Shown in pieces: positions 12,350-25,500 of a DNA stretch of 64,000 bases (its first letter is position 1; every line of letters begins with the position of its first letter). Position numbers and translations under genes: made by a program. The stretch spans positions 187,875-251,874 of the forward strand of contig VWZF01002534.1 in the NCBI GenBank assembly GCA_013396755.1, written 5' to 3'. The notes under the pieces are model-generated. The model searched no databases and was not told where the DNA came from. It worked only from the letters and a program-made list of their open reading frames with translations. This stretch comes from Sclerurus mexicanus (lineage: Eukaryota > Chordata > Aves > Passeriformes > Furnariidae).

Positions 12350-13462
12350 GGAAACATGAATTTGGGGGCTTTATTTCATTTTTCTTTTCTTTTTTTTTTC
12401 TTTTTTTTTTAAGATGCTACATAGTCAAACAGGATTGGTCTTTTACGGCATAGGACTAGTTTACTACTAATACTTTTTTTTCCCCTAGATAGACTTATTT
12501 ACATACAAAAACAAGTTTCCTGACCACTGTTTCCCCAATGCTCAGATGATCAAAACTCCCACCAATTGTGTAGTGCCCAAAACACCAGGAGGCAGAAGAA
12601 CCTTGCACCACTACAGCAGCAGATTTTTAGTTCTAGTCACTGGCTTCAAACAGGTGCCTTTTCACACCACGTAGGATTAGTCAATTTTTTTGTTTTTTTT
12701 TGTTTTGACAAGAAGGAGAACATGAGATGAAATACATTAAATAAGTCAAATGTGCTTTAAACATCTCTGAATAACATTTTTAATTCAACTAGATGAACCA
12801 ACAGCAGTGCAGCTTGGTCCCTTGGCGAGCGCCAGGCGTTGCCCTTCGTGCCAACCGCGTGCCACGGGCAGCACGAGCCCCCCGGGGCTGCCCAGCCACA
12901 CACGACCCTCTGCAGCTTCTCCCTGCTCAGGAGGTGCCAACGGATCGGGAACGTGCACAGCGTTGGAGACACTGACAGAAAACTGTGACGTTTATGAGCA
13001 GAATGGTGGAGTAAATGTTATTTTACAGGTTTTATCAACACCTCCTGCCTAACCCAGCTCCAAACATCCCGAGGGCCAGCTCCAGCAGTGGAGGAAGAGG
13101 GTTTCGTGTTTTCTAGTTTTCCTTTTTTTTTCCTTTTTTTTTTTTAAAAAGAGGTAATCCAGCAACATGTACCAGGGTCTAAGAATGTTTAAAATGACAT
13201 ATACAATATTCCATTGTAGTGTTAAATCAGGATTTTCTCCCCCCCTTCATCACTGAAGCATATTCTCTTTCATTCATTCGCTCATCGTACATTTTAGACT
13301 TTCTAGATTATGTTACATAGTATTTGTGCAGGGGTAATTTAAAGGCAAGACCTGTGAGATGTCATACATTAATTTTTTGTTTTTAAACATTGTTATGAAT
13401 AAATTTAATCCAATGATATGGCAGAACCATCAAACCAATTTACAATTTCCAGCATGCTGCCT
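12350..13462 (-). other. VAPB: VAPB 3'UTR, proximal part
   Basis: This runs from the VAPB stop to the proximal poly(A) signal. It is AT-rich, with T tracts on + at 13121-13145 and 12388-12411. No open frame of note is seen. Confidence 0.6.
12371..12376 (-). promoter_or_regulatory. VAPB: Candidate proximal poly(A) signal, VAPB
   Basis: TTTATT on + gives AATAAA on the VAPB strand, 1,087 bases after the stop codon, with T-rich sequence further along the transcript. An A-rich tract lies just upstream on the same strand (T runs at 12377-12411 on +), so oligo-dT priming artefacts could mimic an end here. Confidence 0.5.
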
Positions 13463-13621
13463 CTACAAGGCTATTTTTCCTATAATTACACCAAAGACAA
13501 AGAACAAAACCACCAAAGCAAGTAGTCTGGAGCTGAGCCCTTCATCCTTGACAGCAGCTGCAGAAGGAGAGATTGGGTTGTTTGGCTGGGGTACCTTCCT
13601 CATCCGCAGTCCATCTTCTTC
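13463..13621 (-). CDS. VAPB: VAPB exon 6, membrane anchor and stop
   Basis: The exon follows CTCCTTTAG and encodes 52 residues to a TAG at 13463-13465. EEDGLRMRK ends the coiled coil. A proline- and alanine-rich segment diverged from mammals follows (PQPNNPISPSAAAVKDEG). The tail anchor is LLALVVLFFVFGVIIGKIAL. It contains the GVIIG (GxxxG) pattern linked to VAP dimerisation in the membrane and ends in the usual short lumenal tail. Confidence 0.97.
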   Translation of the reverse strand, partial: EEDGLRMRKVPQPNNPISPSAAAVKDEGLSSRLLALVVLFFVFGVIIGKIAL

Positions 13622-15747
13622 CTAAAGGAGACATATTGATCATTTCTAGGGAAAAAAAGCTTTAAATATTCCCCCTTATCGTATTTGTTTAGGTGGGTGT
13701 TATACAAGAGGTGAAAGTAAGTAACAGCTGACTTAGAGCTCTAGTTCCTAAATAATCCTGAGAAGGAGAGGGTAGTGAGGGACGAGGGGAATTCTGTTTC
13801 TACTTGGGTAGTAGAGCAAAAGCCACACGCTCTTGGAAGTTTTCTCCTGCTAAGGGAACGGGAAGAATGAGGAGACCTGTGAGAACTCCTGTCCGAAGTC
13901 TGGAGACAGCTCCAGCACTTCTAAAAGAATGATGGGGCGAATGGCCTGAAGATGCTTTTCTTGCTCTGTAAGCAAATAAAGTGCAGTTGGGGAAAATGTT
14001 TTTCACTATTATTACGATAAAGTTGCCTATTTTTCACAACCTAAGGCAATTACACTCATCATTCCCTCACTCAGATGTCAAAAGCAAATTTTCCCAGCCT
14101 TTGAAGGGAAATCTATTTCCCCCATCATATTAAGGCTGACATTTTGACATGAAACTAATGGCAATAATTAGGATATTTCCCTGGTAGAGGTTTGACAGCT
14201 CACTTGATTGAAAGATGAATGAGACAAGAGATAAAACACTGTAACACCACCAGACAGAATCCTTTCAAGAGGAGAGAGATGATGCTCCCCACCTTTCCCT
14301 GAAGTGTTGTGCAGCACAGCTGTGTGTTAGCACACTCCAGTCCACACACACACACTCAGAGCACTTCAGGAGAGGGTAAAATGAGCCTTTTGTGAACTGA
14401 TCTGTGTCCAGCTGAAGCAACAGTGTTAGACTTTTTAATGTGATACAGTAGTACAGTGCAAAAGTAGAAGAGAGGGAAGCAAAAGCCTCCAGTCTGTACA
14501 TAAAAAAAAATACTCAAAACTGTAACAAAAGTTACTGCAGCCTTAACAACTGTTAGGTAAGTGAAATCCAAAGGGCTCAGGGTATGTCAGTGTTTCTCAC
14601 TTCTGAATTTAAAGGGGCACATTCTGGAAAACTTACTCATCAATTAATTATTCATTTACTCATTGAAATGCCCCACTAAGTCTGGACAGGGACAACTGAA
14701 TTTTGTAAATAATGCAATGTTGTTTATATATATAATAATTTTACTGCTAGAAACAACAAATCTTCACTTGAAATACTTTAACTTCCTTCTGCCAGTGACT
14801 CTGGCCTGACACTGACAGCACCTGGGAGCTGGCAGTGATTTAGCATTGCTTTCTGATGTTTTACAGATGTTTTTAACACTCCACGAAGGGAACAAAGAGC
14901 TCACCAGTTTAGGATGTTACTGTAAGACACCAGCTCAATTCTAGATAGCTCCTGTAGAGTGTTTATTCAACACTGATTTGCAAAAACATTAAATAAAACC
15001 ATACAGTACTCATAGTAATGAGTTGCTGGCAAAACAAGAACACAAGAAGTTAAGGTCATGTTACTGTTATATCTCATACATTATTGCTGTGCAAAACACA
15101 ACTGGTTTAAAGGATCTCTTCATGCATCAGCCAGGCAGCATCAGAGCTGACAGAACAGAGTTCCTTTCACTGGGCTGCAACAGTCACAAAATCTCAGTGT
15201 CACTGGTGCTGATATCTATGGAACCAGACACTTCCAACAGATGAAACTACTCTAAAAGGAGTTTTTCAGCATAGTGGGAAAGGTTTCTCAATTACTGCAT
15301 TCCACAGCGATGTGCAGGGAGCACATTTCCTATTAATCTGTCTTAATTTGGCCATTTCAACGGCCTATTACAGGTGCAATTACTAAAACACTCGGTATTT
15401 GCACAACACTGCCCTCAAGTTCCCATCAGTTTGGGAGGACAGGGCCAAACCCAACACTGAATTAATTCAGGCTGAGAAAATTAGGTGGGAAAAGAAAAAA
15501 AGAGGGGGAATTCATTACTCCGGGTTGCCTCCAATCAGGTTCTCTGACTGCATCACTTGTACCTCCTGTCAAAGGACCCATTGATTTCAGCACCTTTTCA
15601 CAGTTTACAAGGAGAAAACTAAGTTATCTTTTACTTTATAGACAATATTCAAATATTGTGCTAAGGTCAGGTAACCAAACCTTGAAGTCGGAAGCTTCTT
15701 TTTCAGGAAAGGGGTAAATCTGAAAAGAAAACAACACGAATCTTTAC

Positions 15748-15924
15748 CTTAAACTGTTTATTCTCCTCCCGTAACCTCTGAACTTCTACTTGAAGCCTCT
15801 TATAGTCTTCCATTACTTTCTTAACTTCAGTGTCATCCAAAGAAGAACTTATTGATTTAGACATTACAGAGGAATCTGTCTTTGTTGCAGTTGTGGATAC
15901 AATTTTATTTATTTCTATGTCATG
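15748..15924 (-). CDS. VAPB: VAPB exon 5, linker and coiled coil
   Basis: This phase-0 exon of 59 codons follows TTTTAACAG and ends at GTAAAG. It encodes residues 133-191. A variable serine- and threonine-rich linker (HDIEINKIVSTTATK onward) leads into the coiled coil, from about DDTEVKKVMEDYKRLQ to QRLREENKQFK, which mediates dimerisation. In the coiled coil DYKRLQVE stands where I recall ECKRLQGE in human, a mild difference. Confidence 0.96.
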
Positions 15925-17129
15925 CTGTTAAAAGAGGATAGAGTGATTTTTGGTTAGTTATTAACATCACACCACACACCTGATATTTAGGAGGAGGATC
16001 AGGTAAAATTGTCTGTGCACACCTGAACCGTGCCTGTAGCAAGAGAAATAAACAACATTTTTGTTTCTGCAACCTTTAGTGCTTTCACAGAGAGCACCAC
16101 ATCAGCAGCACTAAGTGCAGACAGAATGACCTCGACCTTCCAGCCCCTGCACACGCAGAAAAGGCAATATCCTTACACCAGGTCCCACAACACAAATGGG
16201 AATAATGGGAATCTGCTCACAGTCTGCCTATGGAATATGAGTGGTCTCCTCAGCTTTCCCTTCCCAGCAGCTATTCCAGGAACCAGGATCCTGCTGCAGT
16301 TCCCTCCCCACAGCTGGCTGTCACCTTTCCCTCCTTCTGTGCTTCTGTGGGGATGGTGGAACTTGCAGCCAAGGTGGGGAACAAATTCTCCTCCCCATCC
16401 TGCCTTTGGATCCTCTAAATGCTCTGCCCTTTGGAAAGGGCGTGGCTCTCATAAAAACAAACCAGCCCCTCCCCAGGCAAGCAATAAATAATCCAAATTA
16501 CAAACTGCCCAGTGCAACTGTGCCTTTAGCACCTGCATACCAGGAAACACTTCTCAGTTTATTCAAACCATTATCAGTTCTGCATTGGACACCGCACACT
16601 TCCGTCAGCAATGAATGTGTTCACTACCCCAATAAAAGAGGGTTCTACAATATTAAAGCTGCTAATTGCAGTGTAATCCCTAACTGCATTTGTGTTTTCC
16701 TCACCAGCCTTCTACCAATTCACTTGCTAAAATCAGCACTGTCCCAGGGAAGCACAGGGGAGCGTTGCACAGACAGGTTTATATTGCTGATGGTATAACT
16801 GATTCAGTATAAACTCCCAGCTTTACAACCATCAATCAGCATCTTTAAACTTTTTTAAAATGTGATCTTTCGCTAAATGAAAACAGATGAACTCAAAGAC
16901 TGCTTTGTGCTACTGTTGCACTGACATTGTTCAAATTGGCTGCTAGTTACTTTAAGGATTAACAAGACTTCAATTAGTTTATAGTGTGTTTTTAAAGGGT
17001 GATGCCATCCAGGCAGTGAAACAGAGGGGTCTGTCTTTTCTTATACAGCTGTCTGTGTACACATGCCACTTTACAGGATTTACTGTGGTATTAAGTCAAA
17101 TCACTCAATATGCATCTAAAAATACTCAC

Positions 17130-17210
17130 AGGCTTATCATTTTCTGCTGGTAGCTCAAACACACACCTAAGTTTCGAATCCATGAGTTCTTCCGGTTTTG
17201 CTTCTTTCCA
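17130..17210 (-). CDS. VAPB: VAPB exon 4, end of the MSP domain
   Basis: This 27-codon phase-0 exon follows ATTCCAG and ends at GTGAGT. It encodes residues 106-132, beginning WKEAKPEELMDSKLRCVF and ending AENDKP, the last strand of the MSP beta sandwich and the start of the linker. Confidence 0.97.
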
Positions 17211-19403
17211 CTGGAATGATTTAATATTAATTTAACATTAAACATATCATTATAATAAGGCAGATGGAAAAGGCAGTGTATTGTGTAAACAAATCACATC
17301 ATTTTACTCAGAAAAAACCCACAGGTGTTTATCATGTTCCATTAACCACACACAGGATGAAAAATGAAGTCAAATATGTGACTGATGGGTATCGTGAAAA
17401 CAGAGCAGACACTGTGAAGCAAATAATTCTAAACAGCCTGAAACCTTCCAGGTAATTTATGGGAACTGGGAGCTGTGTCAGAGTAATTAGCAGAGATAGG
17501 GGGAGCTGTGGGCCTGGTTGGATTAAAAAAAAGGAAAAAGGAGGGGTGAATTCAAAGGAAGGGAAAGATAACAAACTCCCAAATCAATCACGGAGCTAGT
17601 TCTCAAGTCTCTGCCCAGTGGAGTTCCTATTCAAACTCTGCACATTTCACATGAGCTTCCTTCCCTAACTGCTACAAACCACAGCACTGTTCTTCCCCCT
17701 CCTTGCTTTCCACCTCCTGATTTTTCAGCGTCGCTGTCTGAACAACAACAGATGTGCTACATGCAGAGAGAGAGAATTCCCCTCTCACCTTCTCTCCCCT
17801 TCAGCTAGGGAGTCCCCCATAAACAAGCTTCCTTGCAATACTTTGAGTGGGGATTAACAGCAATAAATCTTTGCCCGGTATCAGCTGTAGCCCTGCAGTG
17901 ATGAGATTTACTCCCAGTAGTGATCTACAGCAAGAGGTGTCCACACTCCTCTCCTGGAGTTCTCACGTGCTCCTCTTCACTGTGACCACACTTCTGGTGC
18001 CTTGGTATTCTCAGCATATCTCAAGTAGGTGTCAAATTATGGCCAACCCTGTGCAACCTGAAGGAGTATTTAACTCATCCTAAACAGCTGAATCCTACTC
18101 CAGCTCTTCTGGGGCTGAGGTCAGAATTCTATTTGGAGCTCCTTGGCTGCCTGGGAAGTGTTGAAAGCTTTATGGTCCTCCCGTAACTGGGCTCACCTGC
18201 TCGTCCAGAACGGGAAGAGATTTGGAGAGTGGTAACAGAACTGAGAACTGATCAAAGTGTTACAGGAAAAGGAATTGTAACTGAAAGACCCATCTAGGTA
18301 CTAAAAACATTCTCTGCTGGCAGAATAACATTTGTCATGGTATAAAGTGACTCATAAAAATTAAAGAGTTTGAAAGAAAGGCAGACTGGCTTATCTTTCT
18401 AGTGATGCAGACATTTTATTACTATTGCTGTTTCTCCCCCTGGATCTTATTTTGAGGCCATTAAACAAATATAGTTCCATAAATCTCTTTCAGAAGGGAA
18501 ATTATTAACCCTGCAGAGTACCCCAGCTTAAAAAAGCTATTCAGAAGAAGACACATATTGTAAAGACTACTGTAAGAAAAGCCATGATATGCACCCTGAA
18601 CTTATTTGGGGTTGGCTTTTTTAAATAACATACACAAGTTCCACACTTTAGTGTAAGGGCCTTTCCCCTTTTTATACTGTGTCCTCAAGAGCTACCCAGC
18701 TAACACAAGCCAGACTAGGGAAAGCTTCCTTGTGCCTTCCTGAGAAGCAAATCTTCCTGTTAAAGGAAAGCCACCAGCTGCCGTAATGGTTTGTTCCTTC
18801 CAGGTTGCCCTAGTGTAGCCTGACACCTTATTTCTGTGTCTTTTGTCCTTCTTTGCTCCTGCTGCTCTCATTTTTAATCCACGGGATCAAATCTATGAGG
18901 ACCTTCCATTTACCAAAGCCACAGCAGACACAGGCACGGATAAAGAAAAATCCAGTACTTGTAAATCAGCCTCTTGTTTCTTGCTGGGAAAAGGAGCTGC
19001 TCGAGGGAAGACTCAAGACCGAGCGTAGATGCATAAAATATAAAAGATGCCAGACTTAGAATATATTCTATGTATTCTTAGAATATATAGTTCAAATTGG
19101 CCTTTCTAAAAAAGGATATATTGCAAAAAACGTACAAGTCCTTGTTTTGTGGCTTGGCATCCCATTACTCACAGCAGTTTCCCAAGGAAGCAACCTCAGA
19201 CACCAACTGTTTCCCTCAGTGCAAGATTCCCAGGGCTCAAAATAAACAGAAAACACCTTGCCATGCACAGAAATGGAAATCTGGGAAAGCTCTCGAGGAT
19301 CATTCCAGTGTGGTTTGACAACAGCCCTTAGGCAACGCAGTAAAAGGACTTAGAAAATTATACAGTTAGAAGAAAATCCATTTAAATTAATATCAATACT
19401 TAC

Positions 19404-19507
19404 TACTGCTTCCATATCTGAAGTATCAGCTGGAGCAAACATAGACTGAACCATAAACTTGTGTTTACTTTTCTCATTAGGATCATAGTCAAAAGGCTGT
19501 AGCATCA
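19404..19507 (-). CDS. VAPB: VAPB exon 3, FFAT-binding part of the MSP domain
   Basis: The exon lies between CTCTTGCAG and a GTAAGT donor. It completes Val71 and encodes residues 72-105, from MLQPFDYDPNEK to DTSDMEAV. Lys87 and Met89 of KHKFMV are present; mutation of these two is known to abolish FFAT-motif binding in VAP proteins, so ligand binding should be kept. Residue 97 is Ala where I recall Thr in human. Confidence 0.97.
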
Positions 19508-22500
19508 CTGCAAGAGAAAACCCCAAAACACATCCCATTAACATTGCTCTGATGCAGAGTCATGCACGGATGACACAGTCACCAGATTTCAGAAACACAA
19601 GCATTAAAATGGTTTCAAGTGGTACGTCATTCTGACCAACGCAGCAGCTGAGATCAGGAACACCACTTTAGACCAAAATTTGGAAAGCAGGTAAGAGACA
19701 CAGGCTTCTCCACTCTGTCTAGACTTCTGAGAATTGTGGAATTGCTGATCACTTTCCAACATTCTGTACACAACTAAGGCAAGATAACAATAGTAGTTGA
19801 TAGTAAATAGGATAATTTACGTATCTCCTGGGACAGAGGGGGAAATTGTCAAAGACAGCATCTTTTTGTCTTCCTCACTGCTGGGGCAGAAGTAACAAGC
19901 ACTTTGATGAGCTGCACACACAGCACTGCTGATGAGCAAAGTCAGACGCTGCAAACCCTGAGGTTTGAGTCTCACCATGGAAATTTCCTCTAAGTCACTG
20001 GGAGTTTGTTACCAATTTATAGCTGGAAGTTAATGGTTAAATGCGATATAAACTTTGCCTCTGAAAGGTATACAAGGAATGTATTTCTCCCCATGTAAAA
20101 ATCAAAAGCATTCCAGAATTTACTTCTGCAGAAAATGACTGTGTTCAGGGGGCAGAGAGGAAGGAACAGCACGTTTAGGGGGTTGTGTGTGCTTTTATTT
20201 CACTTTTTATGTAGTATTAGCAGTTTCCGTGTCTTTTCTTTTCTTTTGGGGCAAGGAACTAACATGTTAAAGTAACTTGAAGAGGGGCAGTAAGGTATTT
20301 AATTTACATGAAACATTCTTTAATCACAGTAGTCACACTTGGAAATGGACAGTCAGCTATTGTGACATTAACAAACACAAGTTTGGCTTCAACCTGAGAC
20401 AGAACATGTGAAAATAAGCAACAGAGTTTACACAAACTCATTATTAGATACTGCAAAAAGCCACCAACCCCCTCAAATTTAAAATGAAGCTTACAAATAC
20501 TGCCATTACTGCTAACACAAAAAACGGTGTCAGGTTTAAAAATTCATTTTATGACCGATGAGCTTACTTCAGTCCCTTGATTCAATCACTGAGAAGAGAA
20601 GCAGTTCAAGAATTAGGATTACTTTCAAGTCCTGGTGCTATTAACATTGTGTGTTCAGATTCACGTGCACTAATTGCAGGGGTTTGTCATACAAAAGCGA
20701 TAGCTGAAGGTCCCATTTATTGCAAATGAAGGCAAGTCAAGCCAATTCGCCTCCCTCAATGAGCAAAGGGTATTATGGCAGTGCCATCTTTACTACGCAC
20801 ACAATCTGTGGCCATCAACAACCACGTGCCTTTTAAAGCCCGAAGAGAAGGAAGACGATAAATCCTCGCGGATGAGATGCTTTGAAAATTATTATACATT
20901 TTTAACTCACCTTGCAGTGATCAAATATTGGTGCAAAATAAGAGTTTGCAAATTAATATGCTACTTTTGAAACTGTTTACCCAACAGGAGTGACTGCATT
21001 GTGAAAGCACATGTATTTCAACACTGAAAAGCAGCAGCATTTTTTTTCTCCGCTGTAGCAGACACTTGAATTATTTCAAATCTACATAATGCGTGAGATC
21101 CAACTGGATAGTCAAAACTATCCACTGTTTATGGAACTTGTACAGATTGTGGTTTTATCAGCTCGCTTTGCTGAGTGCATCCATAAGCTCATTTGAAAAC
21201 CAGGATTTCCCAAGTGACGGAGCTGAATCCATCCCGGAACGCTGCTCTGAGCTCCATTCACTGAACCACGAGAGTGAGAGAGGGCCTGACAGTACAAACC
21301 TTGTTAGCACTTGTATTTTTAGATCAATACATGAAAGCCACATTGACACAAATTATTCAGCAAATGTCTTGTAAGCCAGATGGGAAGCTCAAAAATAAGT
21401 ACTTTGTTCAAGAGGAAACCAAACCATTTCAATATTTATTCACATGCTGCTGGGGGTTTCGGTGAAAAATCAGTTCCATGAAACTGTCCTAATTGCTGAG
21501 AATTTGCTGCTGGAAATGTGGCTCCTTTGTTCTGAATGGAAATCACATCCCTTACACAAAACCCACGTGGGAAGTGTGTTCCTACAAAATGCCTTATCAC
21601 ATCAGGCATCTCATCTGGTCAGAAGTTTCAGCTTTCATCAGAACCCAGAGTATTGAGAAATAAAATTATTAATATACTCAAGTTTACTATCACCAGCATC
21701 CAGCAGGTATTTCAAACACCTTCCAAACTGCTCCCCCTCAGCTGAGCACCAAAGCAAAAACTGCACAGTCACTGAGAGATCAATGCACTGAGGAGCAATG
21801 CAAGCTGTACTTGGAAGCTCACTTGTCTCTTGCAAAATTCAAAAATGAAGGACTGACCTAATGCACATCCTGGCCTGAAGTGTTCCTAAAGCAAAGGACA
21901 TCAGCTTTCTCACACACTCCTGCTATACCCCCCATATATCTCTAGACAGCCAGGGGAGGCACTGACCACCCAACATCCTCTTTCTTTTCCCTACAAGAGT
22001 TTACTGGCAACATCAGTGACAATGTCAGAAGCACTGAGCTCCTCTGCTTTCCCTAGGGTAAACCTGCTTCCTCGAGGAACAGAGGAAATCCAAAGCAAGG
22101 AACACGGAAGGAGGCAAAACTATAACACCTGCTGGGTTCTACCTTTCCTTTCCAAGAGCAGAAGGAACAGAAAAGTCTCCCAGCTCAGACAGTCAGCAAC
22201 CTTCCTCTAGTTTCCATCTAAATTTATCAATGGCCTGTTTACTTGGTCCTGGACCAGTACTGCCCTTCTGCTTAAATATCAGAGAAGGGGAAGAGTCATT
22301 TACTTCTGGTGCTCTCCAAGACATCAATCACAGCAACTCTTGGCCTTCTGGTAAACTAAGTAAGCCAGACTCAGTGGGCCCTCTCTGGGCCAGGCTCCCC
22401 ATTCATTCCCTGCACCTGTTCTGCCTTGAACTCCCCTATAGGAGCTGCTCTAATTATACACATAGGAGACTTTACTAGTGCCTTTACCAGCACTTCTATC

Positions 22501-25500
22501 CTCTTATCTCTTGGCCATTATGCAGCCTGTTGCCTACACATTTGTCTACAAATGTAGCTGTGTGATACTACGTTTGCCTTATTCACAGCCACATTATGTC
22601 AGCATCTTGCTTAGCCCGGTCAGGCCCCCTTGTTTAACAAGCTTGCAATTATAGCAGCGGTATTTTATTCTCCAAATACATGATTTTGCAGTTTTCCTAA
22701 CGAAACTCATCCTGTGTTTGTCTCACTGTAGCGTTCAAGGACACCTAGTTCTGCTGCATAACTTCAGCCTCCCAACATCATCACCAGGGCTTTTAGTGTT
22801 CTCCTTGTGCCAGAATTGCTTGTAAAAGCATTAAATAAGATTAGTACCTCCAGTCATTCTCAAGAAACGTCACTGGTAACTTCCTGCTATTACATTTCCA
22901 TCCACCACGCCACTGTTCACTCTCAAGCAGCTCATTCAACAGTCTGTGAATCTGTTTTTCTTTTCTAGCTTTATTGATCACTTTCCCAAATGACACTGCG
23001 TGGAATTCTTTATGGTCTGCTCTGCTCTCTATGTCACCTTTCCATAAAATACCCCAACCAGACACAGGGGCAAGCCTCAAGTTCATTGTGCAATTTGATC
23101 AGCTCTGCCAGAGGTGAGGAAGGACACTCACATCTCCAGAAATGGGGAGAATCCATTGCACCCCTCTGAGTTTGTCCCATGTTTATATATAAAACCCCAT
23201 AAAATGTCTGCAAATATTTCAATAATACTAAAAAATGTTGAACCTGTTGAAGACCAAGATAGACTCTTTTAAAGCAAGGGGCAAAACCAACCCAAAACTT
23301 GGCAGTGGCCACAGAGTCCTGGGAGGTCCATGGGAACAGGGCAGGGCAATGAGTTTGGGAACGCAGCATCGGTGCCGGAGGGAGGGGGCAGCCCCTCTGT
23401 GACAACTGCACAGAGCTGAGCTCCATCCCTGCTGAAGGCAATGCCAGCTGCCTTTTCCAAGTCAGGCAAGCTCACCAAAGACTAAAAATTCCACCCGAGG
23501 ATATCTGACAGCAACCCAAGGCCAGCGCCAGCCCCTCCCCGTTTTCGGGAGGCGTGCTCAGGCTGCTCCCTTCGTGGGACACTGCACAGATGGCTCCATC
23601 TGCACTCCCTCTCCCCCCCATGACACACCTCTCGCAGACTCACCAGCATCTTCCCTTCTCCTCTGCAATCCAGTCATGCCTTTGATTTAGATTGCAACCT
23701 CTCAGGAAAAAAAAAATCAGGTATCTTTGTGGGAATCAGAGGTGTTTAACAAGCAGGGAACGTGTGCAAGTAACTCTTCTCCCCCCAGTCCCCCCGAGCA
23801 CATGCAGAGCCATCAGCTGACAGCACACACATACGCTCCCCGCCAGTTACATAAACTCAGCTGTTAAAATTACATGCCATTATATAACAGGTGAAAACAC
23901 GGGCTCCAAACCTGCCACCGCACATGCTGGCAGGGCCTGAAATGCTGGCATTTAGGAAAAGCTGTGATTTGGCATAAGAAGCCATTATTTGAGGCTCCAC
24001 TAGAATTAAGGAAGCTTTATTTTTCTAGCATTTTGTGTGTTTTAAATGAGCCATCGTATTAGTGTGAAATAAAGTGGAATACTGTTGCAACTGCTGCCTC
24101 TGTCTTAGGGCAGACTATCTTCTCATATACTTACATCAAAATAGCACAGATTTAGTTTCACAGCAGTGTAACAAAGGCATCTGGTTACTACAGTGCAAGG
24201 AGATGAGGCTGTCCCAAAATCAGCTTCAGTCAGTAACACTCTGAGAAACTAATAATAAATCATTCCAGAGCTTCATGCCACCACAGGCACTGATTTTCTG
24301 GAGAGACAATCCAGTGCAATCAGTGGCTGTGCTAAAGCCAGTCAGCAATTTCCAAGAGCACAGATTGCATATAGTAAATACAGCCCAATTAGTTTGAGTG
24401 TCCATAAGTTACTTCTGAATTAACGATACTCTAATAATTTCTCATCAGTACTATTTTCACTAGGTTTGGAGGAATTCAAGTTCTATTTATTCAAGTGCTA
24501 TTTTTATGCCCTGTACAAGACTTGAATTACATGACTGAAAAATAACTGATTCAGCGGCAAAGAAACGAATTCTATTTATTTTTCACTTCATTAACTCCAG
24601 AATCACTCCTCTGTTCTCAAGCAATATTACTCCAAAGCCAAGGTGAAACACATCTCCCCCCTTTCTGTGAACCTGAAAACAACTCTGTTCTGTAAGTTAA
24701 TGGGAGCCCTCTCTTTGATTGCCCCTATCCAAAGGATCCCATCAGCTGATCAGAACCAAGGACACTCCATCTTCAAGTCCAAAATTAGGTCCCATGCGTG
24801 GTTTAAAGGACCTACCAGAAGTGCAGTATATACAACTCTATTAAAGAGAAATTCAACCACAACACAAGATAAAGAGAACTCCAGTTTAGAATATTTTAGG
24901 AAGTAAGAAATTAACACTTATAACCCCAGAATTCTAACACATCTACCCATAAATTTACCTTAATATATTACCTGAGGAACAATGAATGTGTACTATTTGC
25001 ATTTTAAAATATAAAGTTAATGTAAAGACTGGCAGTTTAGGATCATTATTTATGACTGCTGTTATTATCAGCATGAAAATATTAGAACACAAATGTGAGC
25101 TTGTGATTAAATATACCACAGCCATTTTCAAAACTAAAGAAATCATAAATCACTACTAAAAAAGTTATCAGAAAAGGGCGATTTTTAAAGCTCTGTAAGC
25201 AAGAGCAAAGCAGAGCAGTCCCATAATGGGACACTTTAAATCTTGGACTCAATCCACACTATCTGGTGTGCCAGTGGGAAGAGCGAGGCTGGAAAAGCAA
25301 GTTGCTGGTAGCATAACATGAGATGGTTCCTACAACACTCTCCTGTACCATATTTGCTCAAAGGGACACTGTGAGCAGAAGTTTAGGAAAACACTCAACA
25401 CTGAGATCATGACAACATTTAAAAAGCCTGGTGACACCCTGCAAAGGAAGCAGGCTTTTAATTCTGAAAGTTCATCTGCAAGATGAAAAGCAACCACATC

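Larger units (their letters stand above)
13622..19403 (-). other. VAPB: VAPB introns 5, 4 and 3
   Basis: Between the exons listed separately lie intron 5 (13622-15747), intron 4 (15925-17129) and intron 3 (17211-19403). All are AT-rich with GT-AG ends. A self-complementary AT block (TAGAATATATTCTA and a repeat of TTAGAATATA) lies near 19056-19090. The open frames at 16030-16491 and 16241-16798 on + overlap and have no recognisable domain. Confidence 0.85.
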
